The position numbers and the translations under genes were made by a program. From Acidobacteriota bacterium (GTDB lineage Bacteria > Acidobacteriota > Terriglobia > Terriglobales > Acidobacteriaceae), in contig JAFDVQ010000008.1 in NCBI GenBank assembly GCA_018268915.1, forward strand, positions 1 through 32,342: a stretch of DNA of 32,342 nucleotides, written 5' to 3'. The number at the start of each line of letters is the position of its first letter. Positions within the stretch are counted from its first letter, which is position 1. Shown here piece by piece: positions 15,089 to 23,917 of this stretch. Under the pieces are notes generated by a model that saw only the letters and a program-made list of their open reading frames with translations, searched no databases and was not told where the DNA came from.

Positions 15089-16306
15089 ATGTATCCTTCC
15101 GTCGATCCACTAGCTCCTTCCGGAATTTCCCGCCGCAACTTCTTCCGCTTCGCCGCCGGTGCCTCTGCTCTCGCCAGCCTGCCCATCCTCACAGAAGCGC
15201 ACCTCGCCTACGCCGACCGCCCCAAGTTCGCCGACCCCAACAAGGGCATTCACATCGACGCGAACGAAAACCCCATGGGCCCCTCTGAAGCTGCGCGCAA
15301 AGCCATCATCGACATCACCCCCCGTGGCGGCCGCTACCTCTTCACCGGAGAAGAAGAACTCTCCGAGCTTTTCGCCCAACAGGAAGGCCTCGCCGTCGAC
15401 TCCGTCGCTCCCTTCGCCGGGTCCAGCGCTCCGCTCCACTACACCGTCCTCGCCTTCACCAGCAAAGACCGCCCCCTTGTCACTGCCGATCCCGGTTACG
15501 AAGCCCCCATGTGGGCCGCCGAGGTCGCTGGGGCTCCCGTCCTCAAAATTCCCCTCGCCGATCCCAAGGGTGAAGCGCGCCACGACATCAAGGCCATGCT
15601 CGCCGCCTCCTCCAACCCCGGCGTCATTTACATCTGCAACCCCAACAACCCCACCGGCACCTGCACCCCGCGCAGCGACATCGAATACGCCGTCGCCAAC
15701 GCGCCCAAGGACACCGTCATCCTCATCGACGAGGCCTACATCCACCTCTGCGATGCGCCCCGCTCCATGGACTTCGTAAAGGAAGGCAAGAACGTCATCG
15801 TTCTTCGCACCTTCTCCAAGCTCTATGGAATGGCCGGTATCCGCATGGGCTTCGCCGCCGGCCGCCCCGACCTGCTCAAGAAGATCTCCAGCTTCGGCGG
15901 CATGAACGCACTCCCCGTCACCGCCGTCGCAGCTGCCAAAGCGAGCCTGCTCGAAACCGACCTCGTCCCGACGCGCAAGAAGATCATCGCCGATACCCGT
16001 GTCGAGACACTTGCCTGGCTAAAGAAAGAGGGCTACGCCTGCACGCCGTCTGAGAGCAATTGCTTCATGCTCGACGTCCGCAAACCTGGCAAGGAAGTTC
16101 AGGCCGCTCTCGCTGCCAAGGACATGTACGTCGGCCGCATCTGGCCCGCATGGCCCAACAGCCTCCGCATCACCGTAGGCACTCCGGAAGAAATGAACTC
16201 TTTCCGCAAAGACTTCACTGAAGTCATGGCCAGCAACACCGCCGGCCTCGTCGCTCCCAGACTTCCGAAGCGCCTGCAGGAACACCCCTACACTCACCTC
16301 TCGTAG
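15089..16306 (+). CDS. Tat-exported PLP-dependent aminotransferase, HisC-like
   Basis: 405 residues. Residues 14-20 (SRRNFFR) followed by FAAGASALASLPIL form a twin-arginine signal, so the folded holoenzyme is probably exported to the periplasm. The body is a fold-type I aminotransferase of the histidinol-phosphate aminotransferase-like group: NENPMGPSEAAR (59-70), NPNNPTG (184-190), DEAY (214-217), the PLP lysine K244 in TFSKLYGMAGIRMGF, and a late Arg in SLRITVG. The start is secure, with AAAGGAG ten nucleotides upstream. The donor and acceptor are unknown. A periplasmic location makes a role in central histidine synthesis unlikely. It is divergent from the symporter cluster. Confidence 0.9.
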   Translation: MYPSVDPLAPSGISRRNFFRFAAGASALASLPILTEAHLAYADRPKFADPNKGIHIDANENPMGPSEAARKAIIDITPRGGRYLFTGEEELSELFAQQEGLAVDSVAPFAGSSAPLHYTVLAFTSKDRPLVTADPGYEAPMWAAEVAGAPVLKIPLADPKGEARHDIKAMLAASSNPGVIYICNPNNPTGTCTPRSDIEYAVANAPKDTVILIDEAYIHLCDAPRSMDFVKEGKNVIVLRTFSKLYGMAGIRMGFAAGRPDLLKKISSFGGMNALPVTAVAAAKASLLETDLVPTRKKIIADTRVETLAWLKKEGYACTPSESNCFMLDVRKPGKEVQAALAAKDMYVGRIWPAWPNSLRITVGTPEEMNSFRKDFTEVMASNTAGLVAPRLPKRLQEHPYTHLS

Positions 16307-16327
16307 AGTAGTCGGCACGCACATACT

Positions 16328-16361
16328 GGGTGCCCCAGGTCTCGACTCTGAGACCTGGGAA
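16328..16361. repeat. GGTCTC-type palindromic repeat
   Basis: GGGTGCC head with arms CCCAGGTCTC (16334-16343) and GAGACCTGGG (16350-16359) and a 6-nt loop, 22 bp after the aminotransferase stop. It is the same hairpin as in the tandem array at 28511. Downstream (about 16389-16420) is an ACTGGTAACTGATAACTGG-like short repeat. Confidence 0.88.
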
Positions 16362-16435
16362 CTCATACCGACCTGAACATCGTGGACAACTGAAGACTGG
16401 TAACTGATAACTGGCAACTACCCCGGAGTGCTGCC

Positions 16436-16936
16436 ATGCAGACACCGCCCATCCCCACAAACGAAACCGACCGGATCGCCGCACTCCACGCACTCAACAT
16501 CCTCGACACGCCACGCGAAGAGCGCTTCGACCGGCTCACGCGCCTTGCCCGCCGCGTCTTCAATGTCCCTTACGTCACCATCAGCATGATCGACACGCAC
16601 CGCCAGTGGTTCAAGTCCGTCCAGGGGCTGACCATCTGCCAGACATCGCGGGATATTTCTTTCTGCGCACACGCAATCCTCTTCGACGACATCCTCTACG
16701 TCGAAAACGCCCTCAAAGACAAGCGCTTCTCCGATAACCCCGTCGTAGTCGGCGATCCCAAGATCCGCTTCTATGCAGGCTGCTCTTTAAATGTGAACGG
16801 CTTCAAGGCCGGCACCTTCTGCATCTTCGACAAGAAGCCGAGACCCTTCACCGCAGAAGACCACCAGCTACTCAAAGACCTCGCCATCCTCGCCGAAAAA
16901 GAACTCGCCGAATCCCCACCAATCATGACCGCCTGA
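16436..16936 (+). CDS. Stand-alone GAF-domain protein
   Basis: 166 residues forming one GAF domain. The order ALHALNILDTPREERFDRLT, VPYVTISMIDTHRQWFKS, TSRDISFCAHAI, IRFYAGCSLNVNG and GTFCIFDKKPR matches the GAF module usually found before histidine kinase or diguanylate cyclase domains. Here no output domain follows, because the stop comes soon after the last GAF helix. It probably senses a small ligand or redox state in the cytoplasm and acts with a partner. CGGAG precedes the ATG. Neighbouring genes give no clue to the partner. Confidence 0.88.
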   Translation: MQTPPIPTNETDRIAALHALNILDTPREERFDRLTRLARRVFNVPYVTISMIDTHRQWFKSVQGLTICQTSRDISFCAHAILFDDILYVENALKDKRFSDNPVVVGDPKIRFYAGCSLNVNGFKAGTFCIFDKKPRPFTAEDHQLLKDLAILAEKELAESPPIMTA

Positions 16937-16960
16937 CTTCTCCGCCTGCAGAAAGCCGCT

Positions 16961-17003
16961 GTGCCCCATTCATCGAGCGCACTTTGCTCGATGAGTGGGA
17001 AGC
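16961..17003. repeat. 43-bp palindromic element, third copy
   Basis: GTGCCCC, arm ATTCATCGAGC, 7-nt loop, arm GCTCGATGAGT, then GGGAAGC. Same length and layout as the two copies inside priA, with a co-varying AG/CT pair where those have AA/TT and CG/CG. It lies 24 bp after the GAF gene stop. Confidence 0.92.
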
Positions 17004-17323
17004 CGCCATCTCAACCCATCCATGCTTATCGATAGGCCAGCCCCAGTAGGGGCCTTCGAATCAATCGCACGTCTTGTCCCTTCGGTGCCGCCACTCACTG
17101 AATCCGATTCTCGCAAACGCTTCACAATCTCCCGGAGGGAGATCCTTCAGCCCCCGCACCTCCGCCTGTAACGCTCTCCCCCCATTCCTCACTAGTACAG
17201 CAGCAGCGGCAAATCATCTCGCCTGAAACTCAACGACACCGACACCGCGACTGACAATCCCGGATTCGCTTCGTCGCGCCTTCAATCGAGATCGCCCCGA
17301 CACCCCCTCAGGAGCGAATCACC
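17004..17323. other. Intergenic region upstream of the large repeat-bearing protein
   Basis: About 320 bp with no supported gene. A small hairpin AGCCCC/GGGGCC is near 17038-17053. The region should hold the promoter of the following gene pair. AGGAG lies 9 nt before the ATG at 17324. Confidence 0.55.
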
Positions 17324-20300
17324 ATGGCAAAGATCATCTACAACGGCAACGGCAGCACCAGCGGCAGCGTGCCCACCGACTCCACCAACTACGCAAACGG
17401 CGCTTTGGCCACCATCCTCGGCAACACCGGCACCCTCAAGAAAAACAGCGACACCTTCGCCTACTGGAACACCGCCGCCGACGGCTCTGGAACCTTCCTA
17501 AATCCCAACGCAACATTCACCATGGGCGCAAGCGACGTCACGCTCTTTGCCATGTGGTACACCACCACCGGTCTCACCAACGGCGGAACCACCACCCATT
17601 ACCAGTTCGCTTACGATGCCGTGCTCGCCACCGCCGCCTTCAGCAACATCGAACCCGCCCGCACCAACTCCATGCTCGCCAACGCCGCGAACGGCGTCCC
17701 GGTCGTCGAGAACGACTTCACCTGGATGCAGCAGCAATTCGCTGGTGTCGACATCACGAAGGCGCGCTCGCTTCCGCTTCAGGTCTTCGTCTCCGCGCCG
17801 AACGGTGGCGGCTACGGCGCAAGCTGGTATCCCGTCGTCCTGGTCCCCGGCAACCGTGCTGCAAGCTTGCTCCGCACATTGATGGTCGCCGAAATCGTTG
17901 AGATCTTCATGGCTGCGCAGGACAAAGGCTGGGGCTACTCTTCCGGCGTCGGCAATGAAGAAAGCCCAGGTGAAGGCCTCTCTCTCTTCCTCGCCGTACA
18001 GTTCCAGATCGCTCAGGGCCTTGGCATCAACTGGCTCAACAACGGCACTCCAGCCGGATGGCTGAATTCTTCGCTCCCTTCGAGCAATCCGAGTTCCACC
18101 GAGTTCGATGGCACCACGCACTACGGCTCGCGCGCCGACTACGTCAACTCCGCCCTTCCATTTGCCGGCAACGGCCCCGGAACCGGCTGCTCCGTCGCCT
18201 TCCTCTACTACCTCTTCCACCAGCTCGGTTTCTCATCGATTCCCCAGATCGTCGCTGGCGCGCCCGGCGTCGACTCCAGCAACAACATCCTCAAGCCTTG
18301 CCTTCGCGGCGTCTATCAGAACCTCACCGGCGACACCGCGGACCCGTTCCCCTTCTTCAAAGCGCTGCTCGACAACGCATACCCACAGAGCTCCGTCTCC
18401 TCCATCCCCGGCCCGAACGTTGACGACCCATTCCCCCTCGCCCTCCTCTCCTTCTGGGTCGACAAAAACACCTTCGGCAAAGATGAAGTGCAGGACATCA
18501 TCAACACTCACGCCGGAAAATTCACCAACGCATTCTGGCTCATCATCGAAGGTTTCTCCATCAACCAGTTCAACGCCCTCGGTGTCACCGTCCCCGACTT
18601 CACCGGCGCATTCGCGAACATCCCCGGCGTCTCCATCACTCGCAGCTCCACGCCCATCGACTTCGAAAACCCATCTCAGCCCGGCCGCCTTCAGCGCATC
18701 CGCATCGCCTTCGACATCACCTTCACCTCAGCGGCACTCGCGCAGTTCCCCAAATCCGGCAAGCCCGCCAAGGTGCTCGAGCTCGACGGCAAGCTCACCG
18801 TCAGTGGATCCACGCCGACAGGTGCCACCTGCGCAACCGTCTTCGAGCTCACCGCCGGCGCCGATCCTTACTTCACCAATATTGACCCAGCGCAGAACAA
18901 CGTCTTCTATCTCAGCCAGGATCTGCGCGTCTTCAAAGCCACACCCGGCAAGAACAACATCCCGGTCAGCGGTGGCCCATCCTTTGGCTCCGATAACACC
19001 GCAGGCGCGTTCAGCTACATCCAGCAGTTGCTCAGCTACCTCAACAGCAACTTCGCCGATCCATCCGGCATCGATCCGTTCTCCACTCTGCTGCCCGGTC
19101 AGTCCGGAGCGCTCTCCGGCGATTCATCCGTCTCACCCGTGACGGTCGACATCTCCATTCCGCCCGGCTTCCCGCCTATCCCGAAAATCAACATCTACAA
19201 CAACTACAACTTCGCCATTGCGCGGGTACGTCTGCGCGGCCTCGCGAACGACGTAGCATCGAACACGAAGGTCTTCTTCCGTCTCTGGTCCACCCAGACA
19301 GCGGATACCGACTTCCAACCGTCGACCACTTATCTGAGCACTCAGACCGGCGGTCATCCCTCCGCGCCGTTGGTGGGCGTCGGGAATCACACTCTACCCT
19401 TTTTCGCCACCGGCAACTTCGGCTCCAACACCGACTACAACGCCGGCGGTATCAACAACCAGAACATCAAGCTCGATATCGGCGACTCCAAGTGGGCCTA
19501 CTTCGGCTGCTTCCTCAACATCTACGATTCGACCAACGTCATCAACGGCCAGACCGTCCAGGCACTGCTGAATGGAACGCACCACTGCCTCGTCGCTGAA
19601 ATCGCCAGTGACAGCGCTCCCATCCTCAATTCCAGTGTCGTGACTCTGGGCCCTGAGAACTCTGACAAGCTCGCCCAGCGCAATCTCCAGTTCACGTCCT
19701 CTGACAACCCCGGCGGCGCAGCCTCGCACCGCATCCCACAAACCTTCGACGTCCGGCCCAGTGCCGCTCTCATTGAAGCACCCGGCACTCTGCTCAACTA
19801 CCCCGACGAGCTGATGATCGACTGGGGCAACACACCAGTCGGCAGCACCGCCAACATCTACTGGCCCCAGGTCAACTCCAGCGATGTGCTGGCGCTCGCA
19901 GCAAAGCTCTATAGCCACAGCGAACTTTCTTCGTCCGACCCGCACACCATCACTTGCCCCGTAACCGCCGGCGTCACGTACGTCCCGATTCCCCCGGCAA
20001 CCGGAGACAACTTCGCAGGACTCATCACCATCGATCTGCCAACCACCGTCGTCGTCGGCCAAGAGTTCAACATCGTCGTCCGCCGCGTCGCAACACGCCG
20101 CAGCATGGACGCCGCAACAGGTCGTCAGCCTCAGCTCAATGCAAGAGGCGGAGCAGCCTTCTCCGCTGCGCATCCTGACGCGCTCGCGCTGGCCGCCAAC
20201 AACGAAGCATTTGCCTCCAATCGCAAAGGCCCCGGCAACTGGCGCTACGTAACCGGCACCTTCCAGATTCGTATTCCCGTCGGTTCGCCTACCACGTTGC

Positions 20301-20719
20301 TAGGTCCCGAACGCAATACGCTGGCGATCTTCAAGTGGCGTCTGCTCAAAATGTCTCCTGCTAATCGCTGGTATCCGGTCCTGCAGCGTTACATCCAGTA
20401 CCTCGGCGCGCGCGTCAGCGATCTCGGAGGCGATCCCGATGCAGTTCCTCCTTCGCCGCTCGGCTACTGGGAAACACCAACCGGCGCCAAGGATGATGGA
20501 AAGTCCGTCACCGGAAAAATCGTCGAGGTCATCTTCGATTGCCGCGGAAGAATGGAAGGCTTCATCTTGCGCGAGTGCTGCGACAGCGAGCATCGTTTCT
20601 CAGTCTGCGACCACGACCTCGTTGATCTCGTACTCCGCGCATGCACCGGACGATACGAAGTCACCGTGCAAACCGGAGCTAAAGACCACTCCGTTCACCG
20701 CCTCATCGTCAGAGGCTGA
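17324..20719 (+). CDS. Large protein with N-terminal InlB/Flg_new repeat
   Basis: 1131 residues. Residues about 3-78 (IIYNGNGSTSGSVP ... FAYWNTAADGSGTFLNPNATFTM ... VTLFAMW) match the Listeria-Bacteroides InlB B-repeat, usually found in extracellular proteins. No classical signal peptide is seen, because the protein begins directly with this module. Residues about 90-430 form a globular region with many Trp and Gly, with no HExxH or other catalytic motif that I recognise. About 440-960 is Thr/Ser/Asn-rich and looks like beta-sandwich repeats. The C-terminal 60 residues contain a Cys cluster (DCRGRMEGFILRECCDSEHR). Gly, Asn and Thr are abundant. The start has a good AGGAG. The lectin gene follows on the same strand after 153 bp and is equally signal-less. 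I cannot name a function. A surface or toxin-like protein is possible. Confidence 0.85.
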   Translation: MAKIIYNGNGSTSGSVPTDSTNYANGALATILGNTGTLKKNSDTFAYWNTAADGSGTFLNPNATFTMGASDVTLFAMWYTTTGLTNGGTTTHYQFAYDAVLATAAFSNIEPARTNSMLANAANGVPVVENDFTWMQQQFAGVDITKARSLPLQVFVSAPNGGGYGASWYPVVLVPGNRAASLLRTLMVAEIVEIFMAAQDKGWGYSSGVGNEESPGEGLSLFLAVQFQIAQGLGINWLNNGTPAGWLNSSLPSSNPSSTEFDGTTHYGSRADYVNSALPFAGNGPGTGCSVAFLYYLFHQLGFSSIPQIVAGAPGVDSSNNILKPCLRGVYQNLTGDTADPFPFFKALLDNAYPQSSVSSIPGPNVDDPFPLALLSFWVDKNTFGKDEVQDIINTHAGKFTNAFWLIIEGFSINQFNALGVTVPDFTGAFANIPGVSITRSSTPIDFENPSQPGRLQRIRIAFDITFTSAALAQFPKSGKPAKVLELDGKLTVSGSTPTGATCATVFELTAGADPYFTNIDPAQNNVFYLSQDLRVFKATPGKNNIPVSGGPSFGSDNTAGAFSYIQQLLSYLNSNFADPSGIDPFSTLLPGQSGALSGDSSVSPVTVDISIPPGFPPIPKINIYNNYNFAIARVRLRGLANDVASNTKVFFRLWSTQTADTDFQPSTTYLSTQTGGHPSAPLVGVGNHTLPFFATGNFGSNTDYNAGGINNQNIKLDIGDSKWAYFGCFLNIYDSTNVINGQTVQALLNGTHHCLVAEIASDSAPILNSSVVTLGPENSDKLAQRNLQFTSSDNPGGAASHRIPQTFDVRPSAALIEAPGTLLNYPDELMIDWGNTPVGSTANIYWPQVNSSDVLALAAKLYSHSELSSSDPHTITCPVTAGVTYVPIPPATGDNFAGLITIDLPTTVVVGQEFNIVVRRVATRRSMDAATGRQPQLNARGGAAFSAAHPDALALAANNEAFASNRKGPGNWRYVTGTFQIRIPVGSPTTLLGPERNTLAIFKWRLLKMSPANRWYPVLQRYIQYLGARVSDLGGDPDAVPPSPLGYWETPTGAKDDGKSVTGKIVEVIFDCRGRMEGFILRECCDSEHRFSVCDHDLVDLVLRACTGRYEVTVQTGAKDHSVHRLIVRG

Positions 20720-20728
20720 CAAGCTCCT

Positions 20729-20760
20729 TGCTCATCGGGTGCGCAGGTGCCCGGTGAGCA
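20729..20760 (+). terminator. Hairpin after the 1131-residue gene
   Basis: TGCTCATCGGG (20729-20739) pairs with CCCGGTGAGCA (20750-20760) with one wobble pair and a 10-nt loop, starting 10 bp after the stop. No T run follows, so it could attenuate or stabilise the mRNA end rather than terminate. Confidence 0.5.
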
Positions 20761-20872
20761 TCGACATCAAGAGCAATCTCAATCATCCGCAATCAATTCA
20801 TGGTGCCACTTCCGTCAGTCAGGCTGTGGCAAGCACCAGGCAGTCACTAACTCGTAGGAGAGAGAGGCGAAT

Positions 20873-22459
20873 ATGGGCTTCGCAGGCGTCGGTAGCAACA
20901 ACAGCATTCTGGTAAACGGTTGCAAGAACCTTCAGAATCTTGAGGTGAACTTTCAGGTCACCGAAGATCTAATCACCGTAGGCGACAAGGGGTTCTCACT
21001 GCAGTTGAATTCCTACCCGCAGCCTACAGCGATAACCCCGAATTCCACTCCGGGCACAACCTTCCCTGGCAAAGTTGTCGGCCAGCTTGACTGGTTTCAA
21101 TACCTGATCATCGTCGCAAACAAGCGGGTCACCTTTGAAATTCAATACTGGGCCAGTGCCAAGTCATTTCAAACAGGCGGGCCGGGTGGGAATCCTCCCG
21201 AAATACGGTGGCCCCCGGGCTACACACCAAACCCCGCGGATACGAGTCCCTGGCTTCCGGTCTTTCCTCACTCCGCCCTGGGCGGTACTGTGGTTGGCTC
21301 CAGGTCTTCCAATAAGGTACCTGCTGGTTCAGTCATTTCAATCAAACTCGCCACCGACGGCAACGGAAACGTGACGGGAGCAACTTTCGGCATCACTGAT
21401 CCAAACGGCACTGTTCACTCCGTCAGCACACAGCCGTGGAAGAACTACGCGGGTCAGGCTGAACCTGACAACTACGCCCTGTTTCCGATCTACGGCTTTC
21501 AAGCCGACCTGGTTTCTGCGCCCGGCTTGACCTGCACGTTTTCATCCGGCGCCGGCACGTTGACCTATTCGGTTTCTTCAGGAGCCCTCTCCGTGCAAAC
21601 CGTCAATACGTGCGGCGGTTCTCAGCCCGGTACAGCGGAAACTTCAAATGCTGTTTACGATCAAGTCGCTCCCGCCTCAGGCGCATCCGTGACCCAGGAC
21701 CTCCACGTCCCTCATCTGCTCTCCTACGGAGACTCCGGAACTCCCGGAAATGTATCCAGTCCGATAGGCGTCGGGTTTGGAGGCTGGTCGAACTTCCGGC
21801 TCCTCTTCGCCGCGCAGGACGCTACCGGACAGAGCCGCATCTACGCGGTCAACGAGCAGGCTCAACTACTCTCTTATGGAGATGCCGGAACTGTCGGCAA
21901 TGTGTCGTCTCCAGTGGTCGTCGGCTTTGGGGGATGGTTGCAGTTCAAATTCCTCTTCGGCGGCTGGAACGACTCAGGACAGGGCCGCATTTACGCGGTA
22001 GACGGGCAGGGCCAACTACTCTCTTATGGCGACTCGTCAACTCCCGGCAATGTGTCCGATCCGGTAATTGTCGGCTTTGGTGGATGGTCACAGTTCAAGT
22101 TCCTCTTCGGCGGCAAAAATGCAGCTGGACAAGGCCGCATTTACGCGGTGAACCAGCAAGGCCAACTGCTGTCCTACGGAGACGCGGGAACTGCCGGCAA
22201 TGTGTCTGATCCCGTCATCGTTGGATTCGGCGGCTGGTTGCAGTTCAAATTCCTCTTCGCTGGCAGAAATGCAGCAGGACAAAACCGCATCTACGCAGTG
22301 AACAATCAAGGCCAGCTGCTTTCCTACACCGATAATGGATCTCCCGGCAATGTGTCGGCTCCAGATACGGTCGGCTTCGGCGGGTGGACGGATTTCAAGT
22401 TCCTCTTTGCCGGCAGGAATGCGGCCGGTCAGGATCGCATCTACGCTGTCTACGCCTGA
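20873..22459 (+). CDS. Tachylectin-2-like five-bladed beta-propeller lectin
   Basis: 528 residues. The last 248 (281-528) consist of five repeats of exactly 50 residues (150 bp). Each has the layout LLSYGD-x2-TPGNVS-x-P-x2-VGFGGW-x2-FKFLF-x-G-x-NAAGQ-x-RIYAV. The GGWxxFKFLF plus LYAV/IYAV pattern is that of tachylectin-2, a five-bladed propeller whose blades each bind N-acetylglucosamine or GalNAc, so sugar binding is likely. The N-terminal 250 residues look like a beta-rich domain (ITVGDKGFSLQLNSYPQ, WFQYLIIVANKRVTFEIQYW, ISIKLATDGNGNVTGATF) that I cannot assign. There is no signal peptide. Ribosome-binding site GGAGAGAGAGG. The gene probably pairs with the large protein upstream. Confidence 0.9.
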   Translation: MGFAGVGSNNSILVNGCKNLQNLEVNFQVTEDLITVGDKGFSLQLNSYPQPTAITPNSTPGTTFPGKVVGQLDWFQYLIIVANKRVTFEIQYWASAKSFQTGGPGGNPPEIRWPPGYTPNPADTSPWLPVFPHSALGGTVVGSRSSNKVPAGSVISIKLATDGNGNVTGATFGITDPNGTVHSVSTQPWKNYAGQAEPDNYALFPIYGFQADLVSAPGLTCTFSSGAGTLTYSVSSGALSVQTVNTCGGSQPGTAETSNAVYDQVAPASGASVTQDLHVPHLLSYGDSGTPGNVSSPIGVGFGGWSNFRLLFAAQDATGQSRIYAVNEQAQLLSYGDAGTVGNVSSPVVVGFGGWLQFKFLFGGWNDSGQGRIYAVDGQGQLLSYGDSSTPGNVSDPVIVGFGGWSQFKFLFGGKNAAGQGRIYAVNQQGQLLSYGDAGTAGNVSDPVIVGFGGWLQFKFLFAGRNAAGQNRIYAVNNQGQLLSYTDNGSPGNVSAPDTVGFGGWTDFKFLFAGRNAAGQDRIYAVYA

Positions 22460-22562
22460 TCCCCTGGATCTTGCGACGGCAGTTGCCAGTCCATGCCCGA
22501 AGCCCAGCACGATGAAGCACGACAACTGACGTGACCGAGTGCCCGGCCTCTCTAACAATTGT

Positions 22563-22609
22563 GTGCATCGGCGATTTGGCTCTCATCGAGTGCCTCATCG
22601 CCGATGCAC
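22563..22609. terminator. 13-bp perfect inverted repeat between convergent genes
   Basis: GTGCATCGGCGAT (22563-22575) and ATCGCCGATGCAC (22597-22609) pair without mismatch around a 21-nt loop that itself has a GGC/GCC pair. It lies between the ends of the lectin gene and the convergent propeller gene. A shared terminator or mRNA-end structure is likely, although no T tract is present. Confidence 0.55.
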
Positions 22610-22714
22610 CGATTGAAGTTCGTATGGTCTGTACCCGGTGAATCACCGCTCCACGAAAATAGCTGCAGGATTGCCGGCCACGCTTCGATCCTTCCGCCAC
22701 GGTTAGTGCACTCT

Positions 22715-23917
22715 TCAGAGCGTCTGTATATAGATGTCGCTGGCGCCACTGAACCAGTAAGGCGAGCCCGGCCCCAAGGTGATGCTGGTCGGCGTCACGG
22801 TGTAGATCCACAGCTTGGTAACGCCGCTCAGGTCGCTGCCCAGCACATACATGTGGTTGGCACTGTCCCAAAGGATCTTGCCAATGTTGTGTTTCGGCAG
22901 AAGTGTCTTGTACTTGGTGATGGGGCTGGCGCCATTGAAGTGGAAGAGTAGAACGCCAACACTTCCGCCCGCGGCCAGAATCTTGCCGGAAGGAGACATG
23001 CGCAGCGTTGTGCAGGCCAGGCACGACCCCAGGTAATTGTTGTCCACCGGCAGTGTCACCATGTTTTTGTAGGTACTGGTGGTGGTCAGGGTGCCCTTGG
23101 AGTCGGCGGTGAATGGCGCGATGTAGATCGGACCGTAGTTGGCGTTGCCGCCATCGCTTCCGCTATCCAGCGCATACATGGTGATGGCCATGTGGTTGGT
23201 CGGGTCCGAGGCCAGGTTCCACGGGCAGAAGTATCCGGTGGTCGATCCATTCGGGTTGTAGACGTCGTCTGGCGGCGAAGGAATTGCCGCGCCGTGACCA
23301 GCATCACTGAGCTCGCCGTTGCTCAGCCTCTCGAAAGCCTTCACTAACGGGGATGGACTATTGCCGAAATTGGCCGTGCAGCTGGCTGCATACACAAACT
23401 TGTTGTTGCCCAGCACGCTCATGTCCGACGGAATGGCCAGATCGTAGTCCGTATTGTTCTGGAAGATCAGGCTGCCGTTGCTGTCGTCGATGCGGAAGGA
23501 CTGAAAAAACGTGTGGCACCATTCGGTAGGATATTCCTCGTTGTAGACCTCCGTGCCCGCATGGTCGATCTTCATCCGGGTCGCATCCCAGTAGCCGCAG
23601 TCGGAATACTCGTTGTACTTGGACGGATCGGTCGCCGCCGCCTTCTTCAACGCGCCCGTCGACGACATCAAGAGCGACTGGATGGTCTGGGTGTTGCCAA
23701 GATAGCCGTACAGATAGCGGCCGTTGGCCCCCGAGAGCGAAATATTGAAGTTGAACGGCGATCCCGACACCTTGGTCAGCTTGCCGGCAGAGCTGGCCGA
23801 ATAGGCCAGAATCTGAGTTCCGCTTTTCACATACACGTGGGCTACAGGCGTTTGACTGAACGCCACTCCCGCAGACAAGGCGAGGCAACAAATTGCAATT
23901 TGACTTAGGGATTTCAC
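22715..23917 (-). CDS. Secreted beta-propeller protein
   Basis: 400 residues with a signal peptide (MKSLSQIAICCLALSAGVAFSQ). The mature part is made of repeated four-strand motifs of the lactonase/YVTN-like seven-bladed propeller type: VAHVYVKSGTQILAYSASSAGKLTKVSGSPF, MSVLGNNKFVYAAS, MAITMYALDS, LRMSPSGKILAAGGSVGVLLFHFNG and ILWDSANHMYVLG. Such proteins occur in large numbers in acidobacteria, mostly of unknown role. The start codon is GTG at 23917 with GAGAGGTCGG just upstream. Several cysteines (CGYWD, EWCHTF, SCTANFG, CLACTT) suggest disulfides in the periplasm. It is convergent with the lectin gene. No enzymatic residue can be pointed to. Confidence 0.85.
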   Translation of the reverse strand: MKSLSQIAICCLALSAGVAFSQTPVAHVYVKSGTQILAYSASSAGKLTKVSGSPFNFNISLSGANGRYLYGYLGNTQTIQSLLMSSTGALKKAAATDPSKYNEYSDCGYWDATRMKIDHAGTEVYNEEYPTEWCHTFFQSFRIDDSNGSLIFQNNTDYDLAIPSDMSVLGNNKFVYAASCTANFGNSPSPLVKAFERLSNGELSDAGHGAAIPSPPDDVYNPNGSTTGYFCPWNLASDPTNHMAITMYALDSGSDGGNANYGPIYIAPFTADSKGTLTTTSTYKNMVTLPVDNNYLGSCLACTTLRMSPSGKILAAGGSVGVLLFHFNGASPITKYKTLLPKHNIGKILWDSANHMYVLGSDLSGVTKLWIYTVTPTSITLGPGSPYWFSGASDIYIQTL

